Shown here one piece after another: positions 17,876-26,130 of a stretch of DNA of 64,000 bases. The notes under the pieces are model-generated. The model had not been told where the DNA came from, searched no databases, and worked only from the letters and a program-made list of their open reading frames with translations. The DNA is from Lysinibacillus telephonicus. GTDB lineage: Bacteria; Bacillota; Bacilli; Bacillales_A; Planococcaceae. How positions within the stretch are numbered: the first letter of the stretch is position 1; every line of letters begins with the position of its first letter. The DNA is taken from assembly GCF_003966145.1 (NCBI RefSeq), contig NZ_RXNR01000002.1, forward strand, positions 1 to 64,000, written 5' to 3'. The position numbers and the translations under genes are program-made.

Positions 17876-18922
17876 ATGAATATACAGGAGACATCTGAAT
17901 TTCTAAAACAGTATAAAGAAGAATTGGGTCTTTCCGATGAATGGTATGAAAATAGAATGAAAGATATACGAAGTGACAGCGATTATTATCCAACAACTGA
18001 GGAATTAACATTCGGTGCAAGAGTTGCTTGGCGTAATAGTAATCGATGTATTGGAAGACTCTTTTGGAAGTCATTATATGTATTTGATGAACGCGAATTA
18101 CAGACAGAAGAAGAAATATATATGGCACTTCTTCGCCATATAAACTTCGCAACTAATAATGGAAAAATAAGGCCGACAATAACTGTTTTTAAGTCAAATG
18201 CAGTGCGTATATGGAACTGCCAATTAATTCGATATGCAGGATATGAAACGGAAGGTGGCGTTTTAGGAGATCCACATTCAATTGAATTCACAAAAATTTG
18301 CCAACAATTAGGTTGGCAAGGAGAAGGAACAGGGTTTGATATACTGCCTCTTGTAATTCAAATAGCAGAAAATGATCCGAAAATTTTTGACATACCAAAA
18401 GAATACATATTAGAAGTACCAATTCGCCACCCTCATTATGAAAAAATGACGGATTTGAATTTGAAGTGGTATGCAGTACCAATAGTATCAAATATGAAAT
18501 TAAGCTGCGGCGGCATCGAGTTTCATGCAGCCCCGTTTAACGGATGGTATATGGGTACTGAAATTGGGGCTCGAAACTTTGCTGATATTGACCGTTATAA
18601 TTTACTGCCCAAAGTAGCTGAAATAATCGGACTTGATACTAACTCTAATATATCGCTTTGGAAGGATAGGGCGCTTGTTGAATTAAATGTTGCTGTCCTG
18701 CATTCATTTAAAGAAGCCGGCGTAAGTATTGTAGATCACCATACGGCTGCTCAACAATTTAAATTATTTGAACAACAGGAAGAAGATAATAATCGTCAAG
18801 TTACGGGTAATTGGTCTTGGTTAATTCCACCAATGTCTCCAGCAGCAACACACATTTTCCATAAGCCGATTGCAAATATTATTAAAAAGCCTAATTATTT
18901 TTATCAAAAAAGGCCTTATTAA
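17876..18922 (+). CDS. nos: Nitric oxide synthase, oxygenase domain
   Basis: A 348-aa bacterial NO synthase consisting of the oxygenase domain only, as usual in Bacillales. It oxidises L-arginine to citrulline and NO using haem, tetrahydrobiopterin or folate, and a borrowed reductase. The haem-thiolate Cys is C58 in AWRNSNRCIGRLFW. The substrate-binding region contains GWYMGTEIGARNFAD, whose Glu binds the arginine guanidinium. FDILPLVIQ and the C-terminal TGNWSWLIPPMSP are further signatures. ATG at 17876 is chosen because GGGGG lies seven bases upstream; the TTG at 17870 is too close. The gene is monocistronic and divergent from katA. NO from this enzyme family activates catalase in Bacillus, so the arrangement makes sense. 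Confidence 0.95.
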   Translation: MNIQETSEFLKQYKEELGLSDEWYENRMKDIRSDSDYYPTTEELTFGARVAWRNSNRCIGRLFWKSLYVFDERELQTEEEIYMALLRHINFATNNGKIRPTITVFKSNAVRIWNCQLIRYAGYETEGGVLGDPHSIEFTKICQQLGWQGEGTGFDILPLVIQIAENDPKIFDIPKEYILEVPIRHPHYEKMTDLNLKWYAVPIVSNMKLSCGGIEFHAAPFNGWYMGTEIGARNFADIDRYNLLPKVAEIIGLDTNSNISLWKDRALVELNVAVLHSFKEAGVSIVDHHTAAQQFKLFEQQEEDNNRQVTGNWSWLIPPMSPAATHIFHKPIANIIKKPNYFYQKRPY

Positions 18923-18923
18923 A

Positions 18924-18966
18924 AAAGCTATTTAAAAGTAATAAAGAACTTTTAAATAGCTTTAGT
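18924..18966. terminator. Bidirectional terminator between nos and mrr-like gene
   Basis: AAAGCTATTTAAAAGT pairs with ACTTTTAAATAGCTTT, with T-rich flanks on both strands. Confidence 0.85.
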
Positions 18967-18968
18967 TT

Positions 18969-19523
18969 TTATTTTTTATTTAAGATCATATCAATTAATT
19001 CATCTCGATCAATTAAATAAACGTCATTTGTCATAGCTAATTTTTCTGCTTGTTTTGTAAAATAGCTATTTGTTGCAACCCAAGCCTGCGTAGCATCATA
19101 CATTTTTAATGCACCGACAATTTCTTGAACAGCTTTTACCCCAACAGAACCAGAGTACCTCTTTGCTTGTACGACGATAATTTCTTCTCGGTCCTCTAAT
19201 ATTAAATCTGCGCCATAATCGCCGGAAGCCTTTGTGTACGATACTTTAAACCCACGCTTTTTAAAAAGATGGCCTAAATATTGCTCAAATTCTTCCCCAG
19301 ACATTGCATCGATTTCTTTAATTCCTGCTTTTCTTAATCTTGCATAGCCTCTCGTTTTACGCCAAATTTTAAAGCTAATAACAAAGAGAATGAATAAAAC
19401 AATAGCGGCAATAATACCATTTATTGAATTTGTATAATACCAACCACCGTATCCGACTACGGAAATTATTAATAAAGGAAAAAAACGAATTCGCTTTTTC
19501 TTTTTTTCTTTGCGTTTTCGCAA
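18969..19523 (-). CDS. Membrane-anchored Mrr-type endonuclease-fold protein
   Basis: A 184-aa protein. A very basic N-terminus (MRKRKEKKKKRIRFF) is followed by two close membrane helices (about 15-28 and 32-48), then a cytosolic Mrr_cat restriction-endonuclease-fold domain from about 68. The catalytic pattern is visible: GEEFEQYLGHLFKKRGF, then the D of SGDYGADLIL, then VVQAKRY (Q-x-K). SVGVKAVQEIVGAL is typical of this family. Such proteins are predicted DNases; Mrr relatives cut methylated DNA, but small membrane-linked forms are uncharacterised. The start is TTG at 19523 with AAGGGG nine bases upstream. No methyltransferase or other restriction gene is nearby. Confidence 0.85.
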   Translation of the reverse strand: MRKRKEKKKKRIRFFPLLIISVVGYGGWYYTNSINGIIAAIVLFILFVISFKIWRKTRGYARLRKAGIKEIDAMSGEEFEQYLGHLFKKRGFKVSYTKASGDYGADLILEDREEIIVVQAKRYSGSVGVKAVQEIVGALKMYDATQAWVATNSYFTKQAEKLAMTNDVYLIDRDELIDMILNKK

Positions 19524-19609
19524 ACTGCTTAACCCCTTTTATTTTTACTCATATATCCCTATTTAACGTGAAGCAAGGCCGACACCTTAAAATGCCTTAC
19601 CGTCAAAGC

Positions 19610-19672
19610 GGGACTGTTTCACTAACAATCAGTAGAGGATGAAGAGGTCCCCCTTGATTGAAGTTTTACTTT
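19610..19672. repeat. Imperfect inverted-repeat element
   Basis: GTTTCACTAACAATCAG (19616-19632) and CTTGATTGAAGTTTTAC (19653-19669) are imperfect inverted copies. They flank a GAGG...CCCCC core, and an outer GGGAC/GTCCC pair is also present. It lies between divergent or unrelated genes, looks like a small REP- or MITE-like hairpin, and has no coding frame. Family assignment is not possible here. Confidence 0.35.
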
Positions 19673-19709
19673 ATTTTATTGTAACATAAAAAGGGTACAT
19701 ATGTTTGTG

Positions 19710-20927
19710 TTATAGATATCGATTTTTCGCACTAATATAGGCTGAAACAAACAGTATCATTGATGCAATAATAAATATTATATTTGATGTGTTCCAGCTT
19801 CCTGTTACATCATGTAAATATCCGAATAAAACTGGTCCAACTGCTGCAAGTAGGTAGCCAATAGATTGGGCGAAACCTGAAATTTGCGCAGCTTCATATG
19901 CTGTTTTTGTTCGTAAAGTAAACAGCATTACAACAACACCAAATGATGCGCCTCCACTAACCCCTAAACAAATCATCCAAACAACTGTTAAGTCTGTCCA
20001 TTTAAAAAAGAGTCCAGTTAATCCAATTAAATAGAACAATGTGAAAAAGATGACGATTGGCCGCTGCGATTTCAATTTCTCTGCAATAATTGGAATAAGA
20101 AAAGTCATTGGGATTTGTGACATTTGCATAATTGAAGCCATCCAGCCAGCCTTTTGCGCACTCATTCCTTGTGAAATTAATATTTCAGGTAACCACGCAG
20201 TGAAACTATAAAAAAGTAGTGACTGCAATCCCATTGAAATTGCAATTGCCCATGCTAACGGCGTTTTCCAAAGCTTCTTCTCCGCCGGTTTTGTACTATC
20301 GCCGGAAATGGCAGTTAAATCAACTTTTTGTCCCCGCAGAAGCGGAATCCAAGCAATCAGTGTAATTGCTGTTAGAATAATTGAAAAAGAGAGGGCACCT
20401 TGCCAGCCAAAAGAAGTACTAGAAGCTATTGGATTGCTGATTCCTAACGCTATACTAGCTGATATATTCATTGAAACTGTGTAAATTCCTGTTAAAAGAC
20501 CTACGTGAAGTGGATATTTAAGCTTAAAAAGACTAGGTACTAACACATTTCCAAAAGAAATGCCAATACCTATCAGAACAGTGCCTAAAATTAAAAAAGA
20601 AGTAGTGCCTAGTGAACGTAAAATAATGCCTAACGTTAGTAAAATAACTGCATAAAATAATGTTTGCTCCATTCCGAATTTACGTGAAATTCGAGGAGCT
20701 AGTGGTGAAAATACTGCGAACGCCAATAACGGAATGGTCGTTAAAAACCCGGCAAGTACATTTGAAATGTTAAGTTCATCACGTATAATTGAGATTATTG
20801 GTCCAACTCCCGTTAAAGGAGTTCTAAGCGTAGTAGCTAGAAAAATAATTGCAATGACAAAGAAGACCGTTGTTGAGCTTATATTTATTTTTTTATTTTG
20901 ATGAGTTGTTGTTTTAACAGTAGACAT
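19710..20927 (-). CDS. MFS transporter, CynX/NimT (cyanate-type) family
   Basis: A 405-aa, 12-helix major facilitator of the CynX/NimT-YycB group. Motifs are TTLRTPLTGVGPIISIIRDELNIS in the first helix and loop and FSPLAPRISRKFGMEQTL (the MFS loop 2-3 motif). Helix 5 contains GIYTVSMNISASIALG. In B. subtilis the related NimT/YycB is a nitroimidazole transporter; E. coli CynX is linked to cyanate. The substrate here is unknown, and no cyanase gene is present. GGAGG lies just upstream of ATG 20927. Monocistronic. Confidence 0.88.
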   Translation of the reverse strand: MSTVKTTTHQNKKINISSTTVFFVIAIIFLATTLRTPLTGVGPIISIIRDELNISNVLAGFLTTIPLLAFAVFSPLAPRISRKFGMEQTLFYAVILLTLGIILRSLGTTSFLILGTVLIGIGISFGNVLVPSLFKLKYPLHVGLLTGIYTVSMNISASIALGISNPIASSTSFGWQGALSFSIILTAITLIAWIPLLRGQKVDLTAISGDSTKPAEKKLWKTPLAWAIAISMGLQSLLFYSFTAWLPEILISQGMSAQKAGWMASIMQMSQIPMTFLIPIIAEKLKSQRPIVIFFTLFYLIGLTGLFFKWTDLTVVWMICLGVSGGASFGVVVMLFTLRTKTAYEAAQISGFAQSIGYLLAAVGPVLFGYLHDVTGSWNTSNIIFIIASMILFVSAYISAKNRYL

Positions 20928-21052
20928 ATGTTGCCTCCAAATGTATCAAGTAAATAGTAAATAAACTCATTCCATGATAAACTATGAAACGAACCAATCT
21001 TAATCATACAACTTCAAACTGATTTGGGATAGTGTTAATAATCATTAAAAAT

Positions 21053-21082
21053 ACCATCTTAAGTTAGATGGTTTTTATTTTT
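21053..21082 (+). terminator. Orphan plus-strand terminator hairpin
   Basis: ACCATCT/AGATGGT around TAAGTT, followed by TTTTTATTTTTT. No plus-strand gene precedes it: the gene to its left is transcribed away. It could end a short leader or an unannotated RNA. Confidence 0.6.
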
Positions 21083-21115
21083 TACTGATTAGTAAAATTT
21101 AAAAATTTTTAATAA

Positions 21116-21335
21116 TGTCTAGCTCCAGCGCCCAGCCCCTTGAGGTCGCGGTCTGCCCTCGGTCGAAAGCTGGAAAGATGCTTTCGATTTGGGCCCTCCG
21201 ACGTACAGGGATGTACAAGTGCCGACAATGCAACAGGACGTGGCGTTCTTGTCGGCCAGCGCTTGTCGGGGCTAAACAAATTTATTCTGCATCGAAAGCG
21301 ATAGCGACAGATGCAGGGCGCTTGCGCTTTTCTAA
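21116..21335. repeat. GC-rich dispersed repeat-like element
   Basis: About 220 bp, far richer in GC than its surroundings. It begins TGTCTAGCTCCAGCGCC and ends GGGCGCTTGCGCTTTTCT. Elements with these ends are, from general knowledge, scattered in many copies in Bacillales intergenic regions. Internal complementary stretches such as GCCGACAA and TTGTCGGC allow a folded RNA or DNA structure. A reading frame through it is fused in frame to the next gene but is not coding. Copy number cannot be checked in this window. Confidence 0.6.
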
Positions 21336-21363
21336 GTTAGTGTACTTCAAAGGAGATTTCAAC

Positions 21364-22815
21364 ATGAATGACACAAATAATAAAAAACAAGAGCAAGGTC
21401 TAAAAAGGGGATTAAAAAGTCGCCATATTACAATGATTTCACTAGGCGGGACAATTGGGACAGGCCTATTTTTGGCTAGTGGTGCTTCGATTGCACAAGC
21501 CGGTCCTGGCGGTGCTCTTGTTGCTTATGCATTAATTGGTATTATGGTGTACTTTTTAATGACAAGTTTAGGAGAAATGGCAGCTTATATGCCAACGTCG
21601 GGTTCTTTTAGTACGTATGCAACAAAATTCGTCGACCCTGCATTTGGCTTTGCGATGGGGTGGAATTACTGGTACAACTGGGCAATTACAATTGCAGCAG
21701 AGATTTCAGCAGTTACACTCATTATGAAATATTGGTTTCCAAATAGTTCTTCTGTACTTTGGACAGTACTATTTATCGTTGTTATTTTAACATTCAACCT
21801 ATTATCTGTAAGAGCCTATGGGGAAAGTGAATATTGGTTTGCCATGATAAAAGTCGCAACGGTCATTGTATTTATCATCGTTTCATTTTTAATGATTTTT
21901 GGGATTTTAAGTGGCCATGATCGAATTGGCTTTGAAAACTTCTTTGTTGGAGATGCGCCATTTAATGGTGGGTTCTTAACGATTTTTGGAATTTTCTTAG
22001 CTGCAGGTTTTTCATTCCAAGGTACCGAGCTTTTAGGGATAACAGCAGGTGAAACAGACGATCCAAAGAGAAATATTCCAAAGGCTGTTCGATCAGTGTT
22101 TTGGAGAATATTGCTTTTTTATATTTTAGCTATTTTAGCAATTGGCTTATTAATTCCCTATACTGATTCAAGACTATTATCTGAAGATATTGCCGTATCT
22201 CCATTTACAATAGTATTTGATAAATTAGGAGTTGCCTTTGCTGCTTCAGTAATGAATGCGATTATTTTAACGGCAATGTTATCAGCAGGTAATTCAGGAC
22301 TATATGCATCTTCAAGAATGCTATGGCAGCTAGCTGTAGACGGCAAAGCTCCAAAAATATTTGCTAAACTAAGTAAGCGTGGCATACCGGTTTATGCATT
22401 ACTTGCTACATTAGCTGTAGGGTGTTTAGCATTCTTGTCCTCCTTCTTTGGAGATGGCCTCGTTTACATGTGGCTTCTAAATGCTTCCGGCTTGTCGGGC
22501 TTTATTGCTTGGATTGGAATTGCTATTAGCCATTATCGATTCCGTAAAGCGTACGTAGCACAGGGTCTTGATATTAGCCAGCTGCCTTATAAAGCACCGT
22601 TAGCTCCATTCGGATCACTATTTGCATTTGTTGTGTGTATGATTGTTATTATTGGACAAAACTACACTGCGTTTATAGGAGATTCAATTGATTGGTATGG
22701 CGTAGCTGTTTCTTATATCGGTATTCCGCTGTTTTTAGCACTTTGGCTAGGATATAAAATAAAATATAAAACAAAAATTGTTCCACTAGAAGAATGTGAT
22801 TTAGAACATCACTAA
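21364..22815 (+). CDS. Amino acid permease, LysP-like APC family
   Basis: A 483-aa, 12-helix APC-superfamily amino acid permease. It most resembles the lysine-specific permease LysP and related AAT-family proteins. Signatures are RHITMISLGGTIGTGLFLASG in helix 1, SLGEMAAYMPTSGSFSTYATKFVDP, WNYWYNWAITIAAEISAVTL, and GFSFQGTELLGITAGETDDP in helix 6. ATG at 21364 follows AAAGGAGATTTCAAC. A longer in-frame start at 21115 runs through a GC-rich repeat and is rejected. The gene is monocistronic with a strong terminator. Lysine is the likeliest substrate but is not proven. Confidence 0.9.
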   Translation: MNDTNNKKQEQGLKRGLKSRHITMISLGGTIGTGLFLASGASIAQAGPGGALVAYALIGIMVYFLMTSLGEMAAYMPTSGSFSTYATKFVDPAFGFAMGWNYWYNWAITIAAEISAVTLIMKYWFPNSSSVLWTVLFIVVILTFNLLSVRAYGESEYWFAMIKVATVIVFIIVSFLMIFGILSGHDRIGFENFFVGDAPFNGGFLTIFGIFLAAGFSFQGTELLGITAGETDDPKRNIPKAVRSVFWRILLFYILAILAIGLLIPYTDSRLLSEDIAVSPFTIVFDKLGVAFAASVMNAIILTAMLSAGNSGLYASSRMLWQLAVDGKAPKIFAKLSKRGIPVYALLATLAVGCLAFLSSFFGDGLVYMWLLNASGLSGFIAWIGIAISHYRFRKAYVAQGLDISQLPYKAPLAPFGSLFAFVVCMIVIIGQNYTAFIGDSIDWYGVAVSYIGIPLFLALWLGYKIKYKTKIVPLEECDLEHH

Positions 22816-22822
22816 AAAATCT

Positions 22823-22858
22823 CGACAAAATTCGAAATTAGAATTTTGTCGTTTTTTT
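22823..22858 (+). terminator. Terminator after permease gene
   Basis: CGACAAAATTC and GAATTTTGTCG form a perfect stem around GAAATTA, followed by seven T. Confidence 0.92.
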
Positions 22859-22963
22859 ATTTAAGAAATAGGTAAAATGATATCAATTATTAAATCAATA
22901 CTTGGTATAATGGGGATAATAGTCTGCAGTCAATAAGATTGATAGGTAAAGGATGTCGAGAAT

Positions 22964-23650
22964 ATGACAGTTTCAATGGGATTTTATAAAGTAATTAAAC
23001 AATGGGTAATAGATAGTGAAACCGGGAACATAACATTTCAACCTTTTCAAGCTGACGGGAATCCTTATAAATCAAATGTCTTTTTAGTTGGTGCAAGCCC
23101 AGAGGTGAATTTGGAAATTGCTATGAATAACTTAAAGCTATATGTTGATTCTTTAGTAGATGGAAAGCTATTTCAAGAAACTTTTACACAGGAACTGCAA
23201 GGTGCAAGCCGTGAATATAAAGGCAGTTTGAACTTCGTTTCTTGGATGAAAGAACGATATAACGAAAATGTCGTCTTAACAAATGTGAATTGCCTTTCTA
23301 CTGAGAATGCTCAAATGTTAAAGCAAATGAAAAAACAGGAACATCCATTATACAAAAGAGGATTGCAAATTTTTGAAGAAGTGCTAAATGAATTTGCTCC
23401 AGAAATTGTTATTTTGCAAGGATCTTCTGCATATAAAGCTTTTATTGAACATTTTGGAGATCGGTTAATCGATTTTGTAAGTACAAACGATACAGTTCAG
23501 CAACTAGAACAAAAGGGTGTACTCGCCAAGTTTCCGTTAAAGAATGGAAAAAATATAAATATTATTGTAAGTAGGAGTATGAGTTATTTTGGAAAAGAAG
23601 GTAACTCTTTTGGAAAATTTAAAGCTACTATCAACCGAATATTACAGTGA
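22964..23650 (+). CDS. Unknown protein, possibly uracil-DNA-glycosylase fold
   Basis: A 228-aa cytosolic protein with no assigned family. The order of its conserved-looking segments resembles the uracil-DNA glycosylase superfamily. NVFLVGASPEVNLE (about 36-49) sits where motif A (GEAPG/GQDPYH) occurs. VVLTNVNCLSTE (about 105) resembles the central ITNxxKC strand. PEIVILQGSSAYKAFIEHFG resembles the PKVIxxLGxxAxxAL strand-helix, and IIVSRSMSYFGKEGN sits where the HPS loop would be. The catalytic residues are not the canonical ones, so the fold and any activity are inference. A good AAAGGATG precedes ATG 22964. Monocistronic. Confidence 0.6.
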   Translation: MTVSMGFYKVIKQWVIDSETGNITFQPFQADGNPYKSNVFLVGASPEVNLEIAMNNLKLYVDSLVDGKLFQETFTQELQGASREYKGSLNFVSWMKERYNENVVLTNVNCLSTENAQMLKQMKKQEHPLYKRGLQIFEEVLNEFAPEIVILQGSSAYKAFIEHFGDRLIDFVSTNDTVQQLEQKGVLAKFPLKNGKNINIIVSRSMSYFGKEGNSFGKFKATINRILQ

Positions 23651-23681
23651 AATATTTCCTGAATCATATTAATTTTACGTG

Positions 23682-23736
23682 AAAAGCGAACAATTTTATT
23701 AAAAGATACACGTTTTGCTCCTAATTTCCGAATAAT
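23682..23736 (+). promoter_or_regulatory. Two PurBox-like sequences upstream of xpt
   Basis: AAAAGCGAACAAT (23682-23694) and ATTTCCGAATAAT (23724-23736) each match the PurR PurBox AWWWCCGAACWWT at 12 of 13 positions. They lie 30-100 bp upstream of the xpt promoter. They are direct rather than inverted, unlike the usual B. subtilis pair, so PurR control is only suggested. Confidence 0.35.
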
Positions 23737-23764
23737 TTGAATCGTTTTATTATTTAATATGTTA

Positions 23765-23793
23765 TTGCAATCGACAAAATCCGTGTTTATAAT
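23765..23793 (+). promoter_or_regulatory. xpt-pbuX promoter
   Basis: TTGCAA, 17-bp spacer, TATAAT (perfect -10). It starts transcription about 60 nt before the guanine aptamer. Confidence 0.75.
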
Positions 23794-23857
23794 GGGAACA
23801 TTCTTAACAAAATATTTAAATTAAACAGCTTTAGTTTTACATTAGCTGGTAAAATAT

Positions 23858-23926
23858 CACTCATATAATGGCGGGAATATGGCTCGCAAGTTTCTACCGA
23901 CTTACCGTAAATAAGTCGACTATGAG
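23858..23926 (+). ncRNA. Guanine/xanthine-class purine riboswitch aptamer
   Basis: The aptamer has the class pattern: P1 5' strand CACTCATA, J1/2 ATATAAT, and the P2 arms GCGGG/GCTCGC with the J2/3 and loop sequences ATATGG and GTTTCTACC. P3 is GACTTA/ATAAGTC, followed by GACTATGAG closing P1. The specificity base in GACTATG is C, which indicates guanine or xanthine rather than adenine (adenine riboswitches have U). It precedes xpt-pbuX as in B. subtilis. Ligand binding should favour the downstream terminator and switch the operon off. Confidence 0.95.
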
Positions 23927-24000
23927 AGAAAAAGTTTAGATGGCGGATGTCCTATTATTGTTTTTGGACGATTTGTTTTCTATTTACTTTCGAACATACA

Positions 24001-24055
24001 CTCGAAAGACTTGTTCTACTCATAGAGGTGGAATAAGTTTTTCGAGTTTTTTATT
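24001..24055 (+). terminator. Riboswitch expression-platform terminator
   Basis: CTCGAAAGACTTGTTCTAC pairs through G-U-tolerant matches with GTGGAATAAGTTTTTCGAG around TCATAGAG, then TTTTTTATT. It lies between the aptamer and xpt. Confidence 0.88.
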
Positions 24056-24074
24056 GCCAAAAAGGATTTTCTGA

Positions 24075-24665
<591 letters not shown>

Positions 24666-24702
24666 TTAACTAGATTGATAGCCTAAATTAGGAGGATTTT
24701 TT

Positions 24703-26004
24703 GTGAAAAACGCAAAATCATTTACGCTTGGTATTCAACATTTACTTGCAATGTATGCGGGAGCTATTTTAGTACCTATTATTATCGGTGGATCGTTAGG
24801 CTTTAACTCTGAACAAATGACATATTTAGTTGCGATTGATATTTTAATGTGTGGTATTGCAACATTGTTACAAGTTATGAGAGGGAAAATATTTGGGATT
24901 GGACTACCTGTCGTACTAGGCTGTACTTTTACTGCTGTAAGTCCGATTATTGCCATTGGGACGGATAAGGGCGTCGGAGCAGTTTACGGAGCAATTATTG
25001 CTTCAGGTTTAATCGTTGTATTAATTTCAGGCTTTTTTGGTAAATTGGTTAAGTTTTTCCCACCTATCGTAACGGGTTCTGTTGTAACAATTATCGGGAT
25101 TTCTTTAATTCCTGTTGCGATAAATAATATGGGTGGTGGACAAGGGGCAGCAGATTTTGGTTCAGCTCTTAATATTACTCTAGCATTACTTACGTTAGTA
25201 TTTATCCTAATTGTTTATCGTTTTACAACTGGATTTGTTCGTTCGATTTCTATTTTATTAGGTCTTGTTTTTGGAACAGTAATTGCTGCTTTTCTTGGAA
25301 AAGTAGATTTTACACCAGTTGAAGAAGCATCTTTGCTTCATATGGTTCAACCGTTTTACTTTGGTACACCAACATTTGACATTAGTGCGATTATTACGAT
25401 GACGTTAGTAGCAATGGTTTCATTAGTTGAATCATCTGGTGTTTATTTTGCATTAAGTGATATTACAAAAACTCCTGTTGAATCGAAGGATTTATCTCGT
25501 GGTTATCGTTCAGAAGGTTTGGCATCTATTATTGGCGGTATTTTTAATGCATTCCCATACACTACTTTTTCTCAAAACGTAGGGTTAATTAAAATGACAG
25601 GGGTAAAGGAACGCAAAGTTATTTTTATCACTGGAATTATGCTGGTAGCGCTTGGTTTCTTACCTAAAGTAGCAGCTTTAACAACAATTATTCCAACTGC
25701 AGTGCTTGGCGGTGCGATGCTTGCGATGTTTGGTATGGTTGTAACGCAGGGGATTACAATGTTAGCTCCTGAAATTATGCGTTCGCCGGAAAATGCAATG
25801 ATTGCGGCAATTGCAGTTGGTTTAGGTGGAGGCGTTGTTATGGTGCCTAATATTTTCGAGGTATTGCCTGCAAGTCTTTCTGTTTTAACATCAAACGGGA
25901 TTGTATGTGGTTCATTAACAGCAATTTTATTAAACATTGTATTTAATATGATTGGACCAAAAAAAGAAGATCCAATGCATACACAAACTATTCAGGCTGA
26001 ATAA
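24703..26004 (+). CDS. pbuX: Xanthine permease
   Basis: A 433-aa nucleobase:cation symporter-2 family permease that imports xanthine. Family features are GIQHLLAMYAGAILVPIIIG at the start, LPVVLGCTFTAVSPI, and the NCS2 motif KFFPPIVTGSVVTIIGISLIPVA. TFSQNVGLIKMTGVKER is near residue 290. There are about 14 hydrophobic segments. It starts with GTG preceded by TTAGGAGG. It is the second gene of the xpt operon, so it shares the guanine riboswitch. Confidence 0.95.
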   Translation: MKNAKSFTLGIQHLLAMYAGAILVPIIIGGSLGFNSEQMTYLVAIDILMCGIATLLQVMRGKIFGIGLPVVLGCTFTAVSPIIAIGTDKGVGAVYGAIIASGLIVVLISGFFGKLVKFFPPIVTGSVVTIIGISLIPVAINNMGGGQGAADFGSALNITLALLTLVFILIVYRFTTGFVRSISILLGLVFGTVIAAFLGKVDFTPVEEASLLHMVQPFYFGTPTFDISAIITMTLVAMVSLVESSGVYFALSDITKTPVESKDLSRGYRSEGLASIIGGIFNAFPYTTFSQNVGLIKMTGVKERKVIFITGIMLVALGFLPKVAALTTIIPTAVLGGAMLAMFGMVVTQGITMLAPEIMRSPENAMIAAIAVGLGGGVVMVPNIFEVLPASLSVLTSNGIVCGSLTAILLNIVFNMIGPKKEDPMHTQTIQAE

Positions 26005-26012
26005 ACTTTTCT

Positions 26013-26050
26013 AAGACTGTCTTGTAAGCAACATTACAAGATAGTCTTTT
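26013..26050 (+). terminator. Terminator after pbuX
   Basis: AAGACTGTCTTGTAA pairs with TTACAAGATAGTCTT around GCAACA, then TTCTTTTG. Confidence 0.85.
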
Positions 26051-26130
26051 CTTTTGTATACTAAACTCTTTGTAACGTTCTGTAAAATCCATTCGTCTAC
26101 TTTGTATCAGGGGTATTTTTATAAGTAAGA

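Noticed and set aside
21115-21363. In-frame 83-codon N-terminal extension of the permease
   Set aside because: It reads through the GC-rich repeat element; a strong ribosome binding site and the conserved family start lie at 21364.
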